Assembly (NCBI RefSeq): GCF_027942865.1
Contig: NC_134517.1
Coordinates: 14,486,275-14,550,274, forward strand
Length of the DNA stretch: 64,000 nucleotides
Reading direction: 5' to 3'
From: Odontesthes bonariensis
Lineage: Eukaryota; Chordata; Actinopteri; Atheriniformes; Atherinopsidae
Position 1 is the stretch's first letter, and each line of letters opens with the position of its first letter. Position numbers and translations under genes: made by a program. The notes under the pieces were generated by a model. It saw only the letters and a program-made list of their open reading frames with translations, searched no databases and was not told where the DNA came from. Positions 16,101-28,100 of this stretch are shown one piece after another.

Positions 16101-19100
16101 GAGAGACAGGAATATTTCCTTCTGCATTGGGCTGACAGGCCTCAGCCACAGCCTTCACATGTCCAAAGCCAACTGCAGTGAGGAGGAGCTTAGCTATCTT
16201 TAACGCATTCAGGTAAGCCCCGCGGCGTGTCTCCATGTCCGCAGATGGGAGGAAGTTGTTCCTGGCGAGCATGCTCAACACCAAGGGCAGACCACCGCTC
16301 TTCAAGAAGTTGTACTGGAAGTCACTGGCATCCTCACCCAGCGTGGCACTGGCTGGCATCAGCAAAGCATACACAACCTGCAAAAGGAACGCGAGTAGCA
16401 TGACTCTTCTGTTACATTAACAGACATGACACCTAAACCATCGAGTTTTCACATAACACAGTTTACGGAGATGTATGTAACTAGTTAACGCAAAAACTTG
16501 CATCATGAGCTGGGCCACATATTCAAAAGGTACTGCAATAGTAAATACAGTGGCAAACCACTACATTATAGGCTAGTCAGTCTGGGAAAGACAAAAATTA
16601 GGTCAAAAAGGCACATCAAGCGGCACAATTTGTGATACAAGAGTACACTGAGCCTCACCTCAATGAGGTAGAGCACTTGTGAGGGTGAGGGGCCAAAGAA
16701 ACACGAGTCCAGTGAAGGACTCAGACTGTTCTCACCAAGCTTGGCATGGTCCAGACACACAGCTCTGAGATTCTCCACTGTAGTGTTATCTGAGTACACA
16801 GAAACAGCACAGACATGACCACTGAGTTAAACTTGAATGTGTTTTATTGTAAGAGTAAGATGATTAAGCAAACCAGATGAACAATATTGTGAACACAGGA
16901 GTACATAAATACCAGGGGGCATGAGTTTCATGAGAACTCGAGCTCCGTCTCTAAGCTGAGGCATGTTAAGGTTGCAGCCCAGGTCAGCTATCTGCCACAG
17001 GAAGGAGATGTAGCGCAGGTGCAGTGACATGATCTGTAAAACAGAATTTGACAAAACCACTTCATCATAATGGGGGTGTGGTTAATTCTAACACAGCAAT
17101 CATAGTACACATACATGGAAGTAACATGGAAAAGAAACAAATGCCTGTTTAAATAGTTAACACAGAATCAGTGCCGTTTCCTTACCACGCCAGGAAGACA
17201 GCTCTCCACCTCGGGGTTGGGCCCATCACTATAGTGGTTTCCGTGGTTACCAGGGGAGCCAGTGGAGGAGTCAGATGAGCTGTCTGGACTCGAGGGCATG
17301 TTGGCACTCACCTGGGTCAGCTTGGCTGTGATCAGCTGCAGAAAAGAATGACAATGTGTTTCATCCAATGTTGATGCCATGGCTGAAAACTACTGTGTCC
17401 CTGAGCTCAAGGATATATAGAGCCTTACCGTTTTGTCCTTCAAATTGAGTTGTCCAATCAGCTTTCTGTCGTCAGCTGGATCAACCACCTCCCCACCGAT
17501 AAATAGCTCAATCTTTGTGTGCGCTGCATTGGCCTTTATTCTATTTAGAATGGCACGCCGTACCGAGCCAATAGTGTCATTGGTGTGTGACCAGATATCC
17601 AAATCATCTACCTGACGCCCTTGGTTAGGGAAACGTACGATCAGTGTGATATGCTTCCCACGGAAAGCTCTGCAAGATAAACAGAATAAAGACCTTTAAG
17701 TGAAACAGTGAGGGCACAACACCATGATTCTACAGATCTTGTTCTGGAACAAAGAAATAATGTGGGACAACAGTGTATCAAAATTTGAAAATATATAAAT
17801 AATAATGTAAAAAAAATAAATAAACTGAAGTGCCTGCATTTGTAATGATTTGTCTCAGAGTTGATTGTATTCATTCTTGTCATTAGAAGTCCATCAGTTA
17901 GTGTGCAGTATCATGTTATAATGTATTCATGATAAATTAAGCAAAATCTCATTCCAACTGTACCTGGACATAGGGAGTATAGTCCTCTCCTCATGGTAGT
18001 CACTGTCACACTCATTAATGTACTCCTTGAGCACAGTGAGAACGCGCACCATGCGGATGGCCTCCTGGCGGGCACAGTTGATGCTGTCTTTATCTCCATC
18101 CAACACACAAAGGGTGTCATAGGATGCTTTCAGACGATCAAAACACGACTGGATGAAATCTTCATGAATCTCAACCTGAAGGGAGGGAAAAAAAACAACA
18201 ACATAAGGGTGAAAAATAGCACCCTTACCGTGACATGAAATGCAGCGTTCTTTAAACACTTGATTAACCAACAATAATAAGAAACAGTTGCAGTACCTGA
18301 TTGACTTGCAGTTTTGGTCCGAGGTTGGTGTAAATCTCTTTCAGGAGGTCTATGGCTCGGTTTGCAATGTCATCGCTTCCTTGAATAACCACCTGAGAGA
18401 AAAAGAAATGACAAAAAAAAAGTCAGTTTTGATAAAAAGGCAAACTGTCAAATTCAGAGCTGCGAGCCCATTTTTCATTGGCATCTGGAATGGTGAAAAT
18501 GAATGGAAGATCTTTCAGGTTTACAAATACGGTAATGAACCCTCTAATCTTTATGTGAGCAGGAGCGTGAGACAAAAATCAACGTATCTGCCATTATAAC
18601 GTGCAAGCGTTGTAAAAAACAAACAAACATACAAAATAAAAGATGAAAAAACACAATTTGTCATTTTTATTTGATCTATTCAAAGATTACTCTTCACGTT
18701 CCTGTTAACTTCTCTGTGAAATTCACCACAGATTAAAAATTCTGGGGGAAAAAAAACAAAAACAACGCTGCATAGCTTTTAGAGACCAAGTGGTTCTTGT
18801 AGGCATGAATGGACATCTGGTCGGCTCATATTTGAACACATGGTACGTGGAACCGAGGCGTGTTTAAAGTGCAAACGTTTGGATTTTATTTTGAAAAGTA
18901 AAACTAAGGCAATGTAGAAAAATATGACAAGTCATAGTAATAACTATGGGAACTTGAAATATAGACCTGCCTCCAACACAAGCCTGGTACCCATAGCAGT
19001 TAAAGTAAAGAAAGGCTTCAGCCTCTATATCAGAAAATAGATTATTTGAAACATTTTACTTCCAGACACTGAGGGTGGTGTTTGTCCAAAACCAGACTAG

Positions 19101-22100
19101 TCAGACCTCTATTATCCAGGAGATAATAATGCAATGTCTGATTAGTGTAGCTTCCTCTCTAAAATTGGTCTGATAATAAAATCTTCTAAACAAGTGTGCA
19201 TGAAACAAACAAAAAAAAAGAGATGCACACAAATTTGTCTGTCATTGTTGCAACTACACTGCTCACCCTCCATAGATAGTCCAAGCCTATCAGTTCCAGG
19301 TCATCCATCATGTAGGCCCTGCGCTTTGCTACCAGCTTGCCCTCTCTGCAGTTGACAGCCTTGAAGAACCTCTCAAAGCACTTCATGCCATTCTCTGTCA
19401 GCAGAGACGGGTCCAACTGCAGAACATTGTTCTCAAAGAAGTCCTTATTGATGTCTGGGTCGAGGTCTGGCTCATCACCCATAAGCTTGGAGTACCTACA
19501 ATGACAGGATAAAGAAAATATGTGGAATGAATGGATTCCCTTCCAGTCGTCCTTCGGCAAAGGCAAAGAGAAATCTGAATGAAAATGTACCATTTGAAAC
19601 AGGCTTCGCGGTCGCAGAGAAACACTGCATTCTCAGCGAGACACTTCCAGATCTGCTTAGCCTGAGGGGCACACAGCCACAACTGGCCATCTTTTAATAG
19701 GAACCTGGTAATGTAACAAGAAATAAAAATTAATTATGGATACTAGTTGCCTGAAGGTCAGAGTATAAACAGAAACTTTGGTAGACAATGTCATGAATAT
19801 TCATCCCACTTTTCTAATAAATAAATAAATAAATAAAGCAAAAAGGCAGTGTCTGCACAAAAATCAAGAGTTTTAGATTAAATTTATTTTATATTCATGT
19901 ATGCTATCGGATCTTTAATTTATGAATGTATTCGATTGTGGGACAATTTGTTACATGCCTAAGGAAGTTGAGTCGTTCCTGTACTTCTTGGACATGACTG
20001 TAGCGGCTTCCTGGTCTGACTGTTTGGGGGTCAAACTCTGCTTGTTCTTCTGGAAAAGCACATATATGAACAATCAGACTGCAGACAGCACACACTTCTC
20101 ATCCTACCCTCGGCAACTATGAAAACGAGCTTTTCAACTACCTTTGGATAACTGCCTCATGGTCTCCATGTAGGCTGAGAGGTTCTCAGCCACCAGGGTG
20201 ACCAGAGCATGGTTATGCTGCAGCTGGTTGATCAGGTCGTGGCGGTAAAACACGTGAGGACTTCTTTGAGTTTGACTGAAAACAGAGCAGGAGGAGGAGA
20301 GTTGGTCGTGAGGGAGACAACAAAGCATATTGATTGAGAAAGCAAGAAACAGAAAATAGATTGAGAATGAAACGGGGATCAAAATAATTTCAGTAAACAC
20401 CCGATTTAGAAAACATAGCAACACTGATTTAATTTTCCACAGGAAACATAAAAAAAGCAGCTTGTGTTGTGCATGTGTGTATCCATCTGCTTGTCATAGA
20501 ATAACCAGCAAAAGAAGAAATATCAATAAAGGCCATTTCTTGCCTCGATTCCATAAAAACGTTTTTTTGGCTTAAAAACCAAATTTGAGACCAATTAAGC
20601 CTTAAATTGAGGCAGTAGTCACCACAGTACAAAGAGCCACATCAGTGTCTTTCAGACATTTAAGGACAATCTCATGGCACAATTAAGTGAACTTGATTTT
20701 GTTGAATACGGTCACCACATGTCCAATTAATCTTAAACGGATTGCAGAGGTGACAAAAGTCATAAATTGGCTAAAACAAAAATGCTGAAAAACAATTCAA
20801 CAGATATTTCATAAAGTTGAAATAAGTGGGTTCAAGGCATGAAATCCCTCTGATATTTTGCACAGAATCATTTGAGCTGAAATAAGATGGCATGGTAAAG
20901 AGTGGGGCTTCATCTCAAAGGACTTTACATTAAGTTGTGCGACCATCTAGATCGAAAGAACAACTCTGTGTACACGTTGGCTTGAACTGAACAGAAACTT
21001 CCAGCAAGTCTTTCTAAAGTATTTGAAAATCAATAGGTTTAACAAGCAATATATGTTTGGTAATTGGCTTTAATGCAGTGACGGCATCCCGATTCTCTCC
21101 AATTTAAAATCATATCTGCATTTTACTGGTATGACGTGTAGAAGTCGTCCAACTTCACCCCTCCGGGAAAGCTCACTGGCGTTAATATGAACAAAGCAAT
21201 GCATCAGAGGAATAGGACTTATTTTGATGTCTTAGGAATATCTATGCCTGTGGACAGTGTCGTGGGAAGGTGCCGTCTTGCTGAATTTGACGTGAATGCA
21301 GTCAAAGCACACGTTTCATCGACAGGAACACTCATGAAAACACTTTCAAACAAGTATGAGCACTTTCAAACAAGTATGAGCACTTTCATACCGGTCAACA
21401 TTTAAAAAATGTTGCCTCATAAATATGCTGAAATTATTGCATATTATACATCAAACTTAAACTTGTGAACTTTCTGTTTTGTTCATATTTCAAAACCATC
21501 GTCATCAAATAATATAAAAGTAGTAAAAACAAACAAACATTTGAAATTACAACAATCACACTATTCACAGACATCTAACAACTTTTAGTGATACTGATTT
21601 ATGACCAAATATTCTCTTTTGACCTCATTTCTATCCCACCCTTAAAATTTAGAGCTACATGTTTACGTATTAGTGAGAAAAGTAAACAGTAACAGTTGTG
21701 TCTCAATGTTGTCAATCTTGTTTGATTTCACCTCACATGTGCAGGTCCGGATGAGCAACAAGTCATTTGAGATGAAACCCAAGGAGGAATTGCTTAAGCA
21801 GAGATTTATATTTCGTGTCAAATTTAAAATAAACATGTCAAAAGAGAAAGTTAGAACTGACATAACAAGGAAAAAAGAACCCTGGAATTGGCACTCAACT
21901 TACCCGACTAAGTTCGTTTGTATGTTAATTGGCATTTTCTTTCTGAAAAAACAACAAGTATACTACATATTTTCTACAGCGACTAAACAACTATTTCAGA
22001 TCAAAACAACTTGATCACTGTACAGAATGATCTCAAATCGACCCGATTTCATAAATTTACCTTCGAAACCTCAAATCAGTTTTAACATTTGAGAAGTCTG

Positions 22101-25100
22101 CAGACTTTGGACCTACAGCTCTTCGACAAAACGGCCATATAATGACATGACTTCAGAAAAGAGTACGTTTTGAATAACGGTCAACCTAGCAGGGAAAATT
22201 CAGGTGTAAATAATACGATTCGGCATGGCTAAATCCAGGGTCTTACTGATTTTAGGATACAGGCATCATACGTTTTTGTTTGCTATAACATTTCAATTGA
22301 ATGGAATCCTATTTATTTTTTATACTAACAAATAACATAACTTACTGTTACAAGTCAAAATGTCTGGGGGGGGGGGGAGAGAGAATTGGATTTTGGCTGA
22401 TTGTACTTAACTTCCAAACTAGGCATAAGTAGAAAGTTATCTGCACACGAAAGAGGGCAGTTTCAATGGCTAAAGGAAATTTGTTAAAGCAACTAATTTA
22501 CATTCATGGGCTTCTACTCCTTTCAGCATATTAGTGCATTTCTGAAATGCAGGATTCAATGGGACTTATTGCCTCTCACAGAAAACGCCGAAGCTGCAAT
22601 AAAATGCGTTGAAAAACTCAACTGTAAAATATTCAAATGAGAGGCCATCTCTCCTCTTAAATGCGAGATCGACAAGTCGCAGCAGTTTTGCATAGGTGAT
22701 AAAAATCTTAACAATGACTAAACTGCTTCTCTAATAGGCGTTGAAGCATGTCGAGCAAAACAAATATCTATAGTCAGTACAACATCGATTACCATTTCAA
22801 AATAAATAACTGGCCAGAGAACAGTCCAGTATGTGTTTTTTTTTTTTCCAAATTAAATAGATTTCTACCATAATCTTACCTGAGGTTTTGAGGAGCTTCT
22901 CCAAAGAGGCTGCAGATTTCTCTGATTTGCTTCAAGGCAGGAATCACCCATTTGTCATTAGTTCGTAGCTCCTCTATGAATCGATCAATCCATTGAATCT
23001 TCTGGGTATCTCTGTCCTGTGAGTGAAAAGAAAATATCCTCTATATTTAGAGTTCAGTACACTCACTATGTATTACATAGGTCTCATGCCTTTGCATGTA
23101 TTTACTGACACAAATGCCCTATATGTACCTGTGAGCAACTGTAATCCAATATCTTGATGTGAGCACTAAGAGCCTGGTCCATAATGTCTACAGGCACGTC
23201 ATCGCTGTGTGCCAGGTTCCACAGCAGGTTGAGGACCTTGTGGGCCATCACACCATCCTTATCATCCTCAGCCAAGCGCCGGATAAGTTCAAGCAGTTTT
23301 TCACGCTGCTTCTTGCTGGCATTGGTCCAGCTTGCCTGTATAGCAGAAGAGGAACAAGCAAATTCAGAGCAACAAGCAGGATTCAGAGGAATGCTGTAGT
23401 TAAACCAGAAACAAACAAGGTACAATTCATTATATTCTATGACTGATGACAGTAACTCTTACCTTGAAACAATCAAAAAGATGATCGAGCTGCTCAGGTG
23501 AGAAGTCCCACGCCAGCTTGGCCAACAGGTCATGAACATTCTTGACAATGGCCTCATGTTTACCAGCCTGCACAGAAACACGGGCAAAAATGCAACTATT
23601 GGGTTATGAAACGGTTGATTTACGCCCAGAAATAATTTGATGAAAGCCCGTCTAGCCCCAATAGAGGCAACGAGCTTAGGGTCAGTTTCACAACATCAAT
23701 CACATGGGATTTTGGCAATTTCAAACTATTTCCGTTCTCCGTGCATCTTGGAAGCAGGGGTGAAGGGGGAAAAAGTCATTTTCAGATTCTGAGTTGATTT
23801 AAAACTTCCAAGATCAATTTTTAAACACATTCTGTCCGACTGGCAGAGCTGAACTCCTGTACGTCTCTTTGTGGGTTTCAAACTACATAACATCGAGGTA
23901 TCAGGATGCAAGTGAATTGCTGCTTAAGTTGCCTCCCGGCTGTCTGGGTACACAGTTGATCATATAATATTTCAGGGAACAATGAGCTGCATTTTGCAAT
24001 GCAAAATAACCATCAAAAGGAGCTAAAGAATTAAAAATGCTCACTATATCACCATTTTAAATATTATTAAAAATGATTGCTTTAATTACAATATTCTATA
24101 AAATGGTCTGCATATTATGAATTTTTCTAAAATATGCTTAGTTGCACAGCACCTGTGCAGCCCATATGTTGTCCAAATCTTGCATGGTAAGCGCTTTCTC
24201 TTTGATAACGAAGCGAAGGATCTTCTCCAGTTTCTCGACATACTGCGGCTGATGCAAACTGTCCCTCAGCACAATGGACAGGATGTGGTTCTGCTGAATC
24301 CATTCCTTGAGCAGGATGAACGGACAAGGAGAAATTAACCGAAGAAAGGAGGTATGAAACGCTGAATCGAGGCATACATTTTAGAAGCCACATTTACCGC
24401 CATGCGCTCAGCAGTCAGCCATTCCTCCTCTTCAGGGTTATGCCGATGAGTGTAGTAGGACACACTGGAGATCACCTTGTTCACTTCATTTAGTGCATTC
24501 ATTTTGCCATTAAAAGAAGAAATTTGCAATAACCTGGGGATAACGATTCAGAGCTCAATTAACATCTAATCTTGTTGGTTGGAGGTATGATAACAACATG
24601 AACTTAAAGGCATTCAGACAAAACTTTGATACTCACCTAAGAATCATTTTTAACCTAAAAATCTCTAAATTCTTCACCGTCTCCTCCTGCCCTGGTACAC
24701 GAGAAGCCAGATTCTTCAGAGACTTGATTATCATGGACAGTGCGTCGTTTTTGGCTTCATTCTTGGCCTCTTTCTTTAGCTCCTCATCCGTTAGATTCTC
24801 TAGAAACTGGGGCACCATCTCGATGACTGGAAGGAAGTACTTCTTTACTGTGTGCAACGTGAGGAACTCATAACACTGGCCAAAAGGCCTGTAACACAGA
24901 GGACAGAAAACCAAATCAAAACACTTTCAGTAAAAGCACTATGCAGCAAAACTGTTTGATTTAAATCCGGGACATGGCACGGAGTATGGCGCATTTCCAG
25001 TAGGCTCACTTGATAAGTGCAGCGATGATCTGGACGTTCAGTGCTTGGCCGCTCATGAAGCGATCGTGCAATATTTGAAACCCGTTTAACGTGCCAAATT

Positions 25101-28100
25101 TGTTTATTAAGTCCACCAACCAGCCCTGTGAAGACAACAAACAAAGAAAAAAGACACATTGGAAGAGGAAAAGCTACAGTCAAAATGGCCCCTCCAAAAA
25201 AAGGATTTTTTTGTTTCGTTTTAAAGAGAGGACTGATTTGATGCCAGCCCTAAACAACCAAACAGTACCAAATTCTGAATTGACAGTTCACAGAAGACTC
25301 CAAGTAGTGCTGGGCCCCCTGCCAACAAAGGCAGACAGGCAAGCAGTGCTACAGTCCTGTTCATAATGACCCCGTGCCCACGTTGTATTCATCACTCTTG
25401 ATCTGTAAAATTCCTATTCCCTGGTGTATCTGCCTTCTCTTTTACACAGTCTAATTTATAAAACGAGATTTTTATGTCTCATAGACAGTGACTTCAATAT
25501 TTTTCATCATCAGGCTACTCCAAAGAGGGATTTATCTCGAGTAATCTCAGAGAAAGACTAAAATGCCGTTTGATGACTTCTTTTTAAGAGGAAGAAACCC
25601 AGGCTGACTGTCCTTGAAGGGAGGGACATCAAGTTTCTTCAGCACTGCTCAACAAAATCATTTCTAATTTTCCATACACCTACTTATTTACTATATATAA
25701 CAAACTGTGAATCAATGCCTTGCACAGCCTATAGCATTATTAAGGCAACATCAACTGTCACAGTCATTTACCTTGGGAGATCGTGGGTCTGGTGGTCGGG
25801 CGAAGAGCTCATCGTCAGCCAGCTGTGCTCCAGCAGGGACAGTCTCAGAGGGCCGTGTGCCATTGTAGATGTGAAACTTGCAGTGGGGGTTGGTGGCCAT
25901 GGCCAACAGCTCCAGTAGAGGGAACCAGTCCTGAGAGAGCTTGGCCACACACAGCTCCACCAATCGGTGTGTGTTATTAATGATACACCTCTGTGGGACA
26001 TTAATGGGGTTTGAAAATACGATCAATTATCTCTCAAATTAGATTACATAATGTCAATCCACTCAAGTAACAGCAATATTTGTGTAAAGCGTACTGCTAA
26101 AAATAGACCAGGGTTAAAACATTAAAATATAGATAAAATTGCAGCAAGAAGGATCAGCTTATGCCCCTTTTCCACCGAACATTTTTGTACCTATACAGCT
26201 CTACACGGTCCCACTCTACCCTGATTGGGAGCTTTTCCACCGCGGGTTGAAGGTGGGACCCGTTACAATTTTTAGCACCGGCTAGTACCTGCTTCAGAGG
26301 TGGGTCTAGTCGGTGCTAAAACGTCACGTGATCAGTGCTGTCCACTGATTGGTCAGGTGAAATTACATCATACACGCAACGAAGCTCGGGGAGCTTTAAA
26401 TAATCACCCGCCATGTATGAAAACACACCTGCGAGAGCAACAGAGAATAAACAGAACTACGAATATGGAAGACCAGAGAAGGAAAGCCTAATGTTTAGAT
26501 TATTTTATCTTCAGCAGTCAATAACGGAATTGACTCCTAAAATAAGGTCTCACGCTTCACTCACGATACAAAAATTGTGGTGTCGTAATTTTGCATGCCA
26601 GTCTGAATATGTGTCATGTAAAAACAACAAAAACATTAATCGTGCCTGTTAAACACGCTACGAGCACAATGCTAATGACATGGCTCCCGACTGCTTCACA
26701 TGTCTGAGGAAAGCAGCTACGAGTAATCAATATGAAACTGACTCATCACAGAATTCCAGACAAGCTTTCACAGAATTCAGTCACAAAGTGGCATTTATGG
26801 TAGAGGTGCACCGAAATGAAAATTTGTGGCCGAAACCGAAACCGAATAATAATTAATCACTTGGCCGAATACCGAAACCGAAACCGAATATTACAGTTCA
26901 CTTAAGTTATCTAAAGTTAGATTTTTCACCATTTTTAAATATTGCTTAAATCTACGCCTTACAATAAATGTTTAGACATGTTTTTCAAAGAAAATAAATG
27001 TTTATTTGAAATCTTCAAAAGTTATTACTAATAATAACTATAACTCTATAACTTTTCCATTCATTTCATACAACAACAAAAAATACAACATATTATAAAA
27101 TCGTTCCAACACAAAAATGTAAAAACATGCAATATAACAAATTTTCTGAGTGTCCTTTTTGGCATAGAGTCTAGGTAGCCTGCTCCTTCAGGAACAGTGG
27201 CAGGTTCTTTTTCACGAACAACAACTTCTCTGCTTTGTCGCATGTCAGTCGGTTCCTCCTCTCATTAAGGACATTGGATGCAGCACTAAACAGCCTCTCG
27301 CTATCTGTGCTTGTGCATGGAGCAGCCAAGTACCTTGGATGGAAACAATGTTGTAGGTTCAGTTGTCAAGCAATAAAAACTAATAGGCTACAGAGAATAA
27401 ACAATTCCCTGAGTATTTTGATTTTGTACATATTGCTACAGTCTTAAGTGCTGTGACTATTGATTTATTACCTGCGTGCCATCCGTGCCAACGCAGGAAA
27501 GCGCCCTCGATTAGTCCTCCAATATGTTAGTGGATCATCACTCCTAGGGATGAGGACTTCTGACAGGTAACAGTCCAGTTGCTGAGCAGTGGCACTCGTC
27601 TGCCTAGGAGGATCTGGATCGTTTTCTTGGAGGATTTCATCAAACATGTCTGAGAGTGAGGGGGCAGACTCGGCCTCGGTGCGGATTGTTTTAGTCTCCA
27701 CAGCCCCTTCTCTGTACGTCACTTCACCGTCTGCCAGCGAGTCCAGTTCTGCACGCACCATTTCCCTCATTCTCCGTTTCTTGTCAACGTCAAAGTAATG
27801 ATCCTTATATCGGGGGTCAAGCACACTTGCTATGTAGAACAGGGGCTCTGTGTCTGTCTGGCTAAAACGTCGGTCAAGAGCTTCTAAAAGTGCTGTTTTC
27901 ATTGTTTTCACCCCGTGGTCGGTTTCCACTTCTTTTTTCAGCAGACGCGTCAGCGCTGCAAATGAGGGGATGACATCTGCAGCGGATGCTTTGGCTGAAC
28001 TAATTTCTCTCGTCAGCTGTTCAAATGGCGCAAGGAGAGAGAGAACATTCTCAATTATTTGCCATTGGTAAGGGGTGAATGTCGCCGGCAGATCGTAATC

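Larger units (their letters stand above)
16099..20275 (-). other. usp9x: usp9x exons 14-24: central region with internal ubiquitin-like fold
   Basis: Exons: 20142-20275, 19959-20049, 19591-19704, 19267-19495, 18297-18392, 17964-18175, 17429-17669, 17186-17335, 16913-17033, 16659-16789 and 16099-16377. Exon 20 (17429-17669) carries the internal ubiquitin-like fold, with [19 protein letters not shown] and [20 protein letters not shown], about residues 881-961. Exon 21 encodes a Ser-rich low-complexity linker ([20 protein letters not shown]). Exon 15 (19959-20049) ends in a GC rather than GT donor; see findings. Confidence 0.92.
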
